This document shows, one piece after another, positions 8,877 through 17,010 of a stretch of 64,000 nt of DNA; within the stretch, counting starts at the first letter, position 1, and each line of letters opens with the position of its first letter. Source of the stretch: GH45 sp046704385 (lineage in GTDB: Bacteria; Bacteroidota; Bacteroidia; Bacteroidales; SZUA-534); NCBI GenBank assembly GCA_046704385.1, contig JBJKSB010000103.1, forward strand, positions 45,019 to 109,018, written 5' to 3'. Below the pieces are notes generated by a model. The model was not told where the DNA came from. It ran no database searches and saw only the letters and a program-made list of their open reading frames with translations. Position numbers and translations under genes: made by a program.

Positions 8877-10238
8877 CTAAGGAATTAAAGCAGTATGAGA
8901 ACTTTGCTGTAATCTGGCAATACTGATTAACAAATTATATTTGGTGCTTATATAATCACTTTCCGATTCCACCAAGGTATTACGGGCATCCATCAGTTCT
9001 ATAAGAGGTGCTTCGCCCTGCCGGAATCTTTTATCCATAATCCGGTATGCTTCTTTAGCCTCAGTAAACCGGTCGTTTGCCAGCACCAGGTTTTGCTTTT
9101 GCTCCTCAACATCCAAAAATTTTTGCTTTACCTCCAGCATAATCTGATTCGCAACTTCCTGTTTCTGAATTTCCGATTTATGTTTTTCAATAAGCGCCTG
9201 CTGCCTTTTGTTGGAATTTATATTACCATTAAACAGTTTCCAGTTGAGCACCACCGAGCCCATTACATAATCAGCATCTTTAAATTCAGTAGAATTGTCG
9301 CCCTGTAAACCTGCAGTTACTGCTAAAGCCAATACCGGTATATTTTCGGCACGGTTTAATTTTGCAACATTATCGTACAAATTTGTTTGCAGGTCGATTT
9401 GCTTCAGTTCTTCGCGTAAATCCAAGGCGGTTTGTGTCAACTGGTCTAACGATGTTTCATATTTCACATCATCCTCATCCTCTGATAATATTTCAGCCTG
9501 CAAATCTCTGTTTATTAAGAAATTAAAATAGCTCCTTGCCATTTCTCTGTTCTTCAGGACACTGGTTTCAAAAAGTTTTACTTTGCTGATGTCCGATTTA
9601 GCCCTCAAAACAGCATCACGGGTTATCATATTGTTTTCAAACAGCTTTTGTGTAACCCTGTAATTCTCGTTAACCATTTCAATGGTTCTATTTACCATTT
9701 CTTCCAGTTGAACTGTTTTCAGGTAATTATAGTAGGCCTCTTTTATATTCAACACCAGTTTATTTTTAAATAATTCCATTTCAGCCTGATTCATTGAACA
9801 TTGTTGTTTTGCAATCTGTCTGTTCAGTTGCAACTGTTTGGAAAACACAGGCTGAACCACGCTTATTGCTGCATCGTACTCCTGGGGTCGTAAAAAATTA
9901 ATTTGTTCATTTTCAAGCACGGGAAAATTACCCGATTGTCCTTGTTGTTGCAGCATTTGGTTTAAGGTGCTATAAACCGGATTCAACAAATCACCAATCG
10001 GAAAATCGATAGTACGCCCCCCACTGGCCAGGGTATACCTGCTTTGTAGGCTCGCCTCAGGCAAAAACATCCCACTGGCAATTTTCAATGCAAATTCAGC
10101 TTTTTGAAGCGATAAATTATTTTGCTGCAACGTCAGATTGTTTTCCAAACCCATTTTAATATATTCATCCAGGGGCCGTTGACCATAGGCTGTAAAAAGA
10201 CTCACCAATAACAAAAAGAAGAGATACAATACTTTCAT
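8877..10238 (-). CDS. TolC-family outer-membrane efflux channel
   Basis: The outer-membrane exit channel of the tripartite pump. The start at 10238 gives a signal peptide (MKVLYLFFLLLVSLFTAYG); the frame upstream adds seven codons. The body is two repeats of long heptad-rich helices with the usual OEP features: LDEYIKMGLENNLTLQQNN near the N-terminus, RQIAKQQCSMNQAEMEL, and a second half ending with DKRFRQGEAPLIELMDARNT and a SxARLQQ-like end. About 453 aa, normal for the family. It is first in the efflux operon and faces an MFS transporter gene across a 200-bp divergent region. Confidence 0.93.
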   Translation of the reverse strand: MKVLYLFFLLLVSLFTAYGQRPLDEYIKMGLENNLTLQQNNLSLQKAEFALKIASGMFLPEASLQSRYTLASGGRTIDFPIGDLLNPVYSTLNQMLQQQGQSGNFPVLENEQINFLRPQEYDAAISVVQPVFSKQLQLNRQIAKQQCSMNQAEMELFKNKLVLNIKEAYYNYLKTVQLEEMVNRTIEMVNENYRVTQKLFENNMITRDAVLRAKSDISKVKLFETSVLKNREMARSYFNFLINRDLQAEILSEDEDDVKYETSLDQLTQTALDLREELKQIDLQTNLYDNVAKLNRAENIPVLALAVTAGLQGDNSTEFKDADYVMGSVVLNWKLFNGNINSNKRQQALIEKHKSEIQKQEVANQIMLEVKQKFLDVEEQKQNLVLANDRFTEAKEAYRIMDKRFRQGEAPLIELMDARNTLVESESDYISTKYNLLISIARLQQSSHTALIP

Positions 10239-10375
10239 GATTTTAAGGTTTAATAACAATACAAATGTGAGCTATAAGCTGTATTTAGAAAAGAAAAAAA
10301 GAGTGAACCTGTAATTTTTCAGACTGAATATGGATTTTAGGCAGGTGAAATAGATTCGCTAAATCACAACAATTT

Positions 10376-10391
10376 AACAGATTGATCTGTT
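10376..10391. promoter_or_regulatory. 16-bp perfect palindrome, candidate operator
   Basis: AACAGAT-TG-ATCTGTT is a perfect inverted repeat in the divergent region between the efflux operon and the MFS gene. It sits directly upstream of the predicted MFS promoter, where a repressor could act. No regulator gene is adjacent, so the binding protein is unknown. Confidence 0.4.
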
Positions 10392-10392
10392 G

Positions 10393-10425
10393 TTGCATGA
10401 ATTAACAATTTTAAAACTAGTTTTG
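10393..10425 (+). promoter_or_regulatory. candidate promoter of the MFS gene
   Basis: A -7 box TAGTTTTG (10418-10425) matches the Bacteroidota TAnnTTTG consensus. A TTG at 10393-10395 is 22 bases upstream, slightly longer than the usual 19-21. The predicted transcript would start just before the ATG at 10441, which supports that start over a TTG at 10390. Confidence 0.4.
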
Positions 10426-10440
10426 CAGCAAATTTTGAAT

Positions 10441-11619
10441 ATGTTTCATGATATCCGCTATAATACTTATAAATTATATATCATAAAAATTGCAAAGTGG
10501 TTTATGCTGGTAATGCCCATTGTGGTGCTCTTTTATAAGGACAATGGATTAACAGCCTTTCACATTTTTTTACTTCAGGGCGTTTACTCGGTTTCTATTG
10601 TGGCACTTGAAATTCCTTCGGGTTATTTTGCCGATGTGCTTGGACGCAAGAAAACACTTTTTATAGGGGGTACTTTTGGCTTTTTAGGGTATTTCATTTA
10701 TAGTTTATCGCACGGTTTTACCGGGTTTTTACTGGCAGAAATTACGCTGGGCATCGGGCAAAGCATGATAAGCGGGGCAGATTCTGCCCTGTTATACGAT
10801 TCATTAGTTATACAAAAACGCGAAAAAGAATACCTGAAACTGGAGGGAAGAATCACCTCCATCGGGAATTTTTCTGAAGCCATAGCGGGAATCCTGGGTG
10901 GTTTGTTGGCAACTATTAGTACACGAACTCCATATATTGTGCAGGCAGGAGTAGCATTCCTGGCTATTCCTGCCGCCCTGATGTTGGTGGAACCTCATCG
11001 CGATAATGCTCTTAAGGAGATGAAATTCAGAGATATACTGCATATCTCAAAATATGCCTTGTTTATAAATAAAGAGTTGCGTAATAATATTGTCTACTCA
11101 TCCGTAATCGGGGCTGCAACACTGACCATGGCGTGGTTCGCCCAGTTATATTTTGAAGCGGTAAACCTGCCGGTAGCGCTTTTTGGCGTACTATGGACTT
11201 TTTTGAACCTTACCGTAGGACTTACCTCGCTATTTGCCCACCGCATTGAACACAAACTGGGGCAAACCCGGACCCTTTTATTTATAACATTATTTGTTGG
11301 AGGAGGTTACCTTTTTCTTGGTTGGTTCCAGGCTTACTGGGCCATAAGCATTCTTTTCTTTTTTTATATGGTGCGTGGCGTGGCAACGCCTGTGTTAAAA
11401 AGTTATATCAACCAAATGACCGGTTCCGATATCAGAGCCACAGTACTGTCAGTACGTAATTTTATTATTCGGTTGATTTTTGCCGGAATTGGGCCTATGC
11501 TGGGATACCTCACCGGCCATTATTCACTGGGTTTTGCACTTACTTTAGCTGGACTGGTTTTTTTGGTGTTTGGAACGTTGGCATTTATATTCTATTTGCG
11601 GGTACTAAAAGAATATTAA
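10441..11619 (+). CDS. MFS transporter
   Basis: A 392-aa major facilitator superfamily membrane protein with about 12 hydrophobic segments. The loop 2-3 signature appears as GYFADVLGRKKTLFIGG, and helix 4-5 has ISGADSALLYDSLV, typical of the branch that includes small drug or metabolite exporters in Bacteroidota and Firmicutes. The substrate cannot be assigned. The ATG at 10441 is preferred because a -7 box lies 15 bases upstream; the frame is open to a TTG at 10390. It is divergent from the RND efflux operon, and the two may share regulation through the intergenic palindrome. Confidence 0.9.
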   Translation: MFHDIRYNTYKLYIIKIAKWFMLVMPIVVLFYKDNGLTAFHIFLLQGVYSVSIVALEIPSGYFADVLGRKKTLFIGGTFGFLGYFIYSLSHGFTGFLLAEITLGIGQSMISGADSALLYDSLVIQKREKEYLKLEGRITSIGNFSEAIAGILGGLLATISTRTPYIVQAGVAFLAIPAALMLVEPHRDNALKEMKFRDILHISKYALFINKELRNNIVYSSVIGAATLTMAWFAQLYFEAVNLPVALFGVLWTFLNLTVGLTSLFAHRIEHKLGQTRTLLFITLFVGGGYLFLGWFQAYWAISILFFFYMVRGVATPVLKSYINQMTGSDIRATVLSVRNFIIRLIFAGIGPMLGYLTGHYSLGFALTLAGLVFLVFGTLAFIFYLRVLKEY

Positions 11620-11745
11620 CTTAATAATATCCAAAAAATGACCCCATTAACATTAATTGCAGTCATAACTAAAATAATTACAAACAACTTTCACTCTAAT
11701 TTGTACTTATGATTACTGAAAATTATCAAACATTTGGCTTATAAA

Positions 11746-12204
11746 ATGGATTTACAAATAAATAAATTACCTCTGAATTACCGCCCCGAACCCACAATGC
11801 CTCACCACGATATGTTTAAATTAATGGGTGAAAAAAACATCCGCAAAATGGTTTCCGACCATTATGATTTACTGGCTGAAAGTGAAATTAAAGATCTTTT
11901 CCCTCCCAAGGGAGAAGGTTTGGAACAAGCCAAAGAACGATCAGCCGATTTTTTTATTCAAAAACTTGGCGGTCCGGGATATTTTAATCAAAAACGCGGG
12001 ACACCAAAACTAGTGGAGCGCCACAGCTATTTTAAAGTAACCCCGGAAGGAAGAATGGTTTGGCTGGAATGTTATCGTAAGGTATTGCTTAAACAGGACT
12101 TGCCTGAGGAGGTAATTTTAAAATTCTGGAATTACCTGCATGACTTTTCAAACTGGATGATAAATACCCAGGGAGCAGATAATAATCAATTATATTATAA
12201 ATAA
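11746..12204 (+). CDS. group II truncated hemoglobin-like protein
   Basis: A small cytoplasmic globin, about 152 aa. The probable proximal His is in PKLVERHSYFKV, followed by the Trp G8 typical of group II truncated globins (GRMVWLECY). The distal half has FFIQKLGGPGYFNQKRG. Known members bind O2, NO or sulfide and are linked to redox or nitrosative stress; the ligand here is not known. The frame opens with a TTG at 11734, but ATG 11746 is the natural start. It is followed by a hairpin terminator and faces the HU gene. Confidence 0.9.
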   Translation: MDLQINKLPLNYRPEPTMPHHDMFKLMGEKNIRKMVSDHYDLLAESEIKDLFPPKGEGLEQAKERSADFFIQKLGGPGYFNQKRGTPKLVERHSYFKVTPEGRMVWLECYRKVLLKQDLPEEVILKFWNYLHDFSNWMINTQGADNNQLYYK

Positions 12205-12243
12205 ATTTTAGAAGGGCAAATACGGTTGAGTGATAAGAAACTA

Positions 12244-12274
12244 AAAAAGGCATGCTTACTGCATGCCTTTTTTT
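12244..12274. terminator. bidirectional intrinsic terminator between globin and HU
   Basis: Stem AAAAAAGGCATGC / GCATGCCTTTTTTT with a 5-nt loop (TTACT). The A and T tracts flank the GC core on both sides, so it can stop transcription of the globin (+) and of HU (-). Confidence 0.88.
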
Positions 12275-12292
12275 CATATCGAATTTAACTAA

Positions 12293-12565
12293 TTAGTTAA
12301 CTTTTTCATCTAAAGCTTTACCTGCTTTAAATTTAGCAACATTTTTAGCAGCAATTTTAATTTCTTTACCAGTTTGAGGGTTACGACCTGTACGGGCAGC
12401 GCGTGAGCTAACTGAGAATGTACCGAAACCTACTAACTGAATGCTTTGTTTTTTACCTAAAGTATCTTTTGTGGTTTCAATAAAAGCGTTAAGAGCTTTT
12501 TCTGCATCTGCTTTTGTTAAACCGGCTTTTGAAGCCATTGCTGCTACTAATTCTTGTTTGTTCAT
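12293..12565 (-). CDS. hup: HU-family DNA-binding protein
   Basis: A 90-aa histone-like nucleoid protein that bends DNA as a dimer. The N-terminus MNKQELVAAMASKAGLTKAD, the core VGFGTFSV and the beta-arm motif RNPQTGKEIKI are diagnostic of HU rather than IHF. It is a single-gene unit with its own terminator and a long upstream region of about 400 bases. Codon use is strongly biased (repeated GCT, AAA, GTT), consistent with high expression. Confidence 0.97.
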   Translation of the reverse strand: MNKQELVAAMASKAGLTKADAEKALNAFIETTKDTLGKKQSIQLVGFGTFSVSSRAARTGRNPQTGKEIKIAAKNVAKFKAGKALDEKVN

Positions 12566-12921
12566 AGTGTTAATTCTTAAGTTAAACTTTAATTTCTTTA
12601 AATCGGTGGATTAAATATAAGGAAAGATTTGTATTCAACAGCAATAATATCAAGAAAAATGAGCTTTTTGTTAAAAAAATACTAATTTATTAACAAAAAT
12701 TGTCATTTTTACGCCCAAATACATGTAAACAGAGGTACTAAGGCCGTTTATTTAACTATAATATTTTGTAACATTTTACTTTGAATCTTGTCCGTAACAG
12801 TGAATTTTTTTGTTTACCCTTTTATGGTACGTATCCCAAAGCCATTATTAATATAGACATTCGATAACAGATGGAAGAAACATTCTTTTATCAGCCGAAT
12901 ACACAATCCAGAAAAAGTACC
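12566..12921. other. long non-coding region upstream of HU
   Basis: About 350 AT-rich bases with no credible coding frame. It must hold the HU promoter on the reverse strand. I see only weak matches to TAnnTTTG, for example TATATTTA (reverse strand, near 12615), so I do not place a promoter. No RNA gene is recognisable. Confidence 0.5.
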
Positions 12922-12954
12922 TAAAAAAAAGTCCGCAACAAAAATGATGCGGAC
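12922..12954 (-). terminator. intrinsic terminator of the NrfJ/OB-fold lipoprotein gene
   Basis: On the reverse strand GTCCGCA - 10-nt loop - TGCGGAC is followed by eight T residues. It lies 22 bases after the lipoprotein stop codon. Confidence 0.88.
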
Positions 12955-12976
12955 CCATATATATTTATAGATACTA

Positions 12977-13705
12977 TTATTTAACTAATACAGCGTCTTC
13001 CAATAATACCGAATAGGAATATCCATAACCAAAATCTTTATCAACAGCTACTTTTCCTTCAAAAGTTACCACATCGTTAACTTTCACATTTCCTTCAACT
13101 GAAGTTACAGTCAAATCAAAATCGCCATTTGCATTGGTTCCATCCTGAAGGTGAAACCAGTTTTTGCCCATTATTTGAGTATTGATTTTAACCACTTTCC
13201 CTTTTATTTTTACCTTCTGTTCCTTATATTTATCTTTATTTGTAAATAATTCAGCAATAGTAATACCCCCTTTTGCTGGTTCAACTTTAACTTCTTCTTT
13301 TGCAATAGTTGGTTTGCCCTTATGGTGATCCATGCTCATATGATCAGCGGGCATTCCCTGTGCTGAAGCAGCGGCATCAGGTTTAGGATCGGTTCTGAGT
13401 TTCTGAAGGAAATAAATTGTTTTAAAGGTACGGCCTAAGTCCTTGCTTTCGAAATTATTCATCTCAAGTGGATTATCATAATAATATATATCACCTACTT
13501 TAGCTTCCATTTTAGGAACAGCAATCCACTGTTCAGAATCATTTTCAGCAACATTCAGGTAGGTATAAGCCTTTGTTTGTTGTACCTCAAGCACTTTTAC
13601 TTTATGGGTTCCATTCAAATTTTCTGCTTCCTTTATGGAGCCTGAATTACATGAAGTAAAAACAATTACTATTGATAGTATAAGAATCAAAAATACATTT
13701 TTCAT
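12977..13705 (-). CDS. lipoprotein with NrfJ-like and OB-fold domains
   Basis: A cell-envelope lipoprotein of about 242 aa. The signal ends in the lipobox VFTSCNS. Residues ~30-105 (KVLEVQQTKAYTYLNV, EQWIAVPKMEAKVGDIYYY, KDLGRTFKTIYFLQKLR) resemble the NrfJ-type domain found near cytochrome or nitrite-reductase genes. A linker contains the His/Met-rich stretch ADHMSMDHHKGK. Residues ~155-242 are an OB-fold like the nucleic-acid-binding tRNA_anti type (KVKIKGKVVKINTQIMGKNW, FHLQDGT), here outside the cytoplasm. Function is unknown; the His/Met linker suggests metal binding. The start at 13705 is chosen because the longer frame runs into the lpdA terminator. Confidence 0.8.
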   Translation of the reverse strand: MKNVFLILILSIVIVFTSCNSGSIKEAENLNGTHKVKVLEVQQTKAYTYLNVAENDSEQWIAVPKMEAKVGDIYYYDNPLEMNNFESKDLGRTFKTIYFLQKLRTDPKPDAAASAQGMPADHMSMDHHKGKPTIAKEEVKVEPAKGGITIAELFTNKDKYKEQKVKIKGKVVKINTQIMGKNWFHLQDGTNANGDFDLTVTSVEGNVKVNDVVTFEGKVAVDKDFGYGYSYSVLLEDAVLVK

Positions 13706-13756
13706 AACAACAAATTTTAGTTTTAAAATAAGGCGGTAAATATAGTAATTTAACCC

Positions 13757-13791
13757 TGAAAAAAAGAAAACCCTGCTCAACCAGCAAGGTT
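13757..13791 (-). terminator. intrinsic terminator of lpdA
   Basis: On the reverse strand AACCTTGCT - GGTTG - AGCAGGGTT (one T-G wobble) is followed by TTCTTTTTTT. It ends the lpdA transcript 23 bases beyond its stop and separates it from the lipoprotein gene. Confidence 0.85.
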
Positions 13792-13813
13792 AAAATTTAG
13801 ATGTTTTATAGTA

Positions 13814-15205
13814 CTATAAATGTATAACCTCATCATAGGCTGCAGCAGCCGCTTCCATTATAGCCTCACTCATTGTTGGATGAGGATGTATTGACTTGAT
13901 GAGCTCATGACCGGTGGTTTCCAGTTTTTTGGCTACCACCAGTTCGGCAATCATTTCGGTAACATTGGCCCCAATTAGATGAGCCCCCAATAATTCACCA
14001 TATTTTTCATCAAAAATAAGCTTTACAAAACCCTCTTTTGCTCCTGCGGCACTTGCTTTTCCCGATGCTGTAAATGGAAATTTACCGATTTTAAGATTGT
14101 ACCCTGCTTCACGTGCAGCTTTTTCGGTTAAACCTAGTGACGCAATCTCAGGTGAAGTATACGTACATCCCGGAATATTGGAATAATCAACCGGATGAGG
14201 ATTTTGTCCGGCAATTTTTTCCACACAGGCAATTCCTTCAGCTGAAGCTACATGAGCTAAAGCAGGTCCGTGAACAATATCACCAATAGCATAAATTCCT
14301 CCAACATTGGTTTGATAGAATTCGTCAACCTTTATCTTACCTTTTTCCATTTCAATACCTAATTCTTCAAGACCAATACCTTCAATATTAGGTGTTATAC
14401 CTACCGCTGAAAGCACCACATCGGCCTCACAGGTTTCCTCTCCTTTTTTGGTTTTAATCGTTACCACACACTTTTCACCGGAAGTATCCACTTTCTCAAC
14501 CGACGAGCTGGTCATAACACTAATTTTTGCCTTTTTAAAGGATCGTTCCAATTGTCTGGATACTTCCTCGTCTTCATTGGGAACAATATTGGGAAGAAAC
14601 TCAACTAATGTTACCTTGGTGCCAATAGTTGAATAAAAATAAGCAAACTCACTGCCTATAGCTCCCGAGCCCACTACTATCATACTTTCAGGTTGTTTTT
14701 CCAAGGTTAATGCTTTCCGGTATCCAATTATCTTTTTCCCATCCTGCGGAAGGTTGGGTAATTCTTTTGAACGAGCGCCGGATGCCAGTATAATATGACT
14801 GGCAGTAACATCCGATTTTTTACCCAGAGTATCGGTTATCTCAACAGTGTTTTTTGCCTTCAGTTTGCCGAATCCGGTGATTACCTCAACCTTATTTTTT
14901 TTGAATAAAAACTGAATTCCTTTACTCATCCCATCAGCAACTCCACGACTGCGTTCAACCATTTTGCCAAAATCGGGCTTTGCATCTCCCTCAATGGCTA
15001 CACCATAATCTGCAGCATGAGTCAGGTATTCAAATACCTGGGCACTTTTTAATAAACTCTTTGTTGGTATACAACCCCAGTTTAAACATATTCCTCCCAA
15101 CTCAGCCTTTTCAACCACAGCTGTTTTAAGTCCCAATTGCGAAGCCCTAATGGCGGCAACATAACCACCCGGACCGCTACCTATAATTAATACATCAAAA
15201 TCCAT
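13814..15205 (-). CDS. lpdA: dihydrolipoyl dehydrogenase (E3)
   Basis: The FAD-dependent E3 component of 2-oxoacid dehydrogenase complexes or the glycine cleavage system; it reoxidises dihydrolipoamide with NAD+. The FAD-binding GxGxxG is in IIGSGPGGYVAAIRA, the redox disulfide in GGICLNWGCIPTKS, the NAD-binding motif in VVGSGAIGSEFAYFYS, and the active-site His-Glu pair near IHPHPTMSEAIMEAA. The length of 463 aa is normal. No E1 or E2 gene is nearby. The unit lies 45 bases after znuB and ends in its own terminator. Confidence 0.96.
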   Translation of the reverse strand: MDFDVLIIGSGPGGYVAAIRASQLGLKTAVVEKAELGGICLNWGCIPTKSLLKSAQVFEYLTHAADYGVAIEGDAKPDFGKMVERSRGVADGMSKGIQFLFKKNKVEVITGFGKLKAKNTVEITDTLGKKSDVTASHIILASGARSKELPNLPQDGKKIIGYRKALTLEKQPESMIVVGSGAIGSEFAYFYSTIGTKVTLVEFLPNIVPNEDEEVSRQLERSFKKAKISVMTSSSVEKVDTSGEKCVVTIKTKKGEETCEADVVLSAVGITPNIEGIGLEELGIEMEKGKIKVDEFYQTNVGGIYAIGDIVHGPALAHVASAEGIACVEKIAGQNPHPVDYSNIPGCTYTSPEIASLGLTEKAAREAGYNLKIGKFPFTASGKASAAGAKEGFVKLIFDEKYGELLGAHLIGANVTEMIAELVVAKKLETTGHELIKSIHPHPTMSEAIMEAAAAAYDEVIHL

Positions 15206-15250
15206 TTAATATTTCTTTTACAGGTTTTTAACCCGATTTATTTTAAAATT

Positions 15251-16111
15251 TTAGCTACGATTTATAACAGGTTCATTCATCTTTTGTTTTCGCTTTGCCC
15301 TGTCGATAAACCATTTTGTCACTTTTGCCAGGAAAAAAATCAGGGCTAAGGTAAAAATAATGGAAGCTCCTGACGGAATACCTAACCAGAAAGATCCTGC
15401 CAATCCTGCCATAGTACCGGCAAAGCTAATGAGTATTGAATAAATTATAATATGCTTAAAATTGTTTGAAAACAGGTTAGCCGTGTTTTGTGGCAGCGTC
15501 AGCATACTCATCACCAATATAATTCCGGCTACTTTAATGTTTATTACAATTGCCAGGGCAATGAGCAAAATTACAAGGTAATTTATGGTATTCACCGGTG
15601 CCTTTTGCGATCGCGCAAAGTTTTCGTCAAAAGCAAAAAATAAAACCGGCCGATAGAAAAATATAAAAAAAAGAGCGGTAATAACAGCCAGACCAATCAT
15701 CGCAAATAATTCGGCATTACTTACGGTAAGAATACTTCCGAAAAGATAACTCATAAGGTTTGGAGTGAATCCGGGAGTAATGTACACAAATATAATTCCT
15801 ATCGCCATTCCGAGCGACCAGAGAATGCCAATGCTGGAATCGTTACGAACATTTCCTTTTTTTGAAAACCATTCAATTCCCATAGCTGAAATCAGGGCAA
15901 AAACCGTTGCTCCTAAAAAAGGAGGTAACCCAAGATAAAACGCCAAACCTATCCCCCCAAACGAGGAATGAGTGATACCACCGGAAATAAAAACCATCCG
16001 CTTACTGACAATATAGGTACCCAAAATGCCACAAATTATACTGGAAAATAATGCAGCCAGGATGGCATGGTTGATAAAGGTGTATTTAAATAAATCCAGA
16101 AACTGATCCAT
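15251..16111 (-). CDS. znuB: metal ABC transporter permease (ZnuB-like)
   Basis: The membrane subunit of an ABC-3 family metal importer, 286 aa with about eight hydrophobic segments. Family motifs are VSKRMVFISGGITHSSFGGIGLA (positions ~34-56) and NIKVAGIILVMSMLTLPQNTA. It follows the ATPase gene by three bases. Zinc is the most likely substrate from the His-rich binding protein, but manganese or iron import cannot be excluded. The C-terminus is basic and cytoplasmic (DRAKRKQKM). Confidence 0.9.
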   Translation of the reverse strand: MDQFLDLFKYTFINHAILAALFSSIICGILGTYIVSKRMVFISGGITHSSFGGIGLAFYLGLPPFLGATVFALISAMGIEWFSKKGNVRNDSSIGILWSLGMAIGIIFVYITPGFTPNLMSYLFGSILTVSNAELFAMIGLAVITALFFIFFYRPVLFFAFDENFARSQKAPVNTINYLVILLIALAIVINIKVAGIILVMSMLTLPQNTANLFSNNFKHIIIYSILISFAGTMAGLAGSFWLGIPSGASIIFTLALIFFLAKVTKWFIDRAKRKQKMNEPVINRS

Positions 16112-16114
16112 ATT

Positions 16115-16858
16115 TTAATCGTTGTGTGTTGCTAATACCTGGTGAGGAATATCACCATGCGAAATAATTTTAATCGGGCAATTATATTCAGCTAATTGTT
16201 CGGCTGATATTTTATTCGATTTATGATAATGCAAATGATAATTAACACAGGCGATGGTTTTAACATGCGATGAAATCGTTCCGATATCATGTGAAACCAT
16301 CATAATAGCCATTTGACTGTTTAAATCTTTAAGCCAGTGAAAAAGTTCATGCTCGAACTGGCTGTCAACAAAAGTGCTGGGTTCATCAAGAATTAAAAGC
16401 TGCGGATCATTTATAAGCGCCCTACACAATAAGGTACGCTGCATTTGCCCCCCAGACAGCTGTCCAATGGCCTTGTTGGCAAGATTTTTAATTCCGGCCT
16501 GTTCCAGCAATATATCTGTACGTTTTTTATCTTCGGCAGAATATTTCCTGAAAACTCCCTTTTTTCCGGCTAAACCTGATAATACAACTTCTTTGACACG
16601 AATTGGAAATTCTTTGTCAAATGGATTAAACTGAGGAAGATATCCAATTTTTGACTGGGAAATATTTGTGATAACATCACCCTTCCATCCCGGTAACAAA
16701 CCCAGGATAGCTTTTATAAGCGTTGTTTTTCCCCCGCCATTGGGGCCAATAACTCCAATAAAATCATTCGCCTCAACTGCCAGGTTCACATTTTCGAGGA
16801 CTTTTTGACTCCCATAACCTACAGAAAGGTTTTGTATGTTTATTAAGGTCACGCTCAA
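16115..16858 (-). CDS. znuC: metal ABC transporter ATP-binding protein (ZnuC-like)
   Basis: The ATPase of the ZnuABC-type importer, 247 aa. Walker A is GPNGGGKTTLIKAI, the signature motif QLSGGQMQRTLLCRAL, Walker B QLLILDEPSTFVD, and the switch His is in VSHDIG. The start is unusual: no ATG is available, and the frame begins with TTG at 16858 (or GTG at 16852). The TTG overlaps the TGA stop of a transposase remnant (16855-16857), so this start may have been created by the element's decay. It lies between znuA and znuB, all leftward. Confidence 0.92.
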   Translation of the reverse strand: MSVTLINIQNLSVGYGSQKVLENVNLAVEANDFIGVIGPNGGGKTTLIKAILGLLPGWKGDVITNISQSKIGYLPQFNPFDKEFPIRVKEVVLSGLAGKKGVFRKYSAEDKKRTDILLEQAGIKNLANKAIGQLSGGQMQRTLLCRALINDPQLLILDEPSTFVDSQFEHELFHWLKDLNSQMAIMMVSHDIGTISSHVKTIACVNYHLHYHKSNKISAEQLAEYNCPIKIISHGDIPHQVLATHND

Positions 16859-17001
16859 AATTTTCTTATTAATTCAAATCCATATCTTTTAATAAATTTC
16901 TGAAATTCCAGTTCAAATAACATTCCTTTATGATGACCCTCTTGCTCAGCAATATATTTACGGGCAATCGGTATTTTCTCATCATCTATTCCAATTGCTA
17001 A
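16855..17001 (-). pseudogene. C-terminal remnant of an IS200-like/RAYT transposase
   Basis: The znuA-znuC gap is open on the reverse strand for ~48 codons and encodes a tail typical of Y1 (REP-associated tyrosine) transposases: IARKYIAEQEGHHKGM, then LFELEFQKFIKRYGFE, that is YIxxQExHH followed by FxxEFxxFxxxYG. The catalytic N-terminal parts (HUH and Tyr) are absent and there is an in-frame stop immediately upstream. It therefore is a scar, not an active gene. It fills nearly all of the space between the znuA stop (17011) and the znuC start. The family call comes from motif memory, not from a search. Confidence 0.7.
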
Positions 17002-17010
17002 TTATTCACT

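Noticed and set aside
10390..10440. TTG start for the MFS gene at 10390
   Set aside because: The predicted -7 box at 10418-10425 lies inside this extension; the ATG at 10441 fits better.
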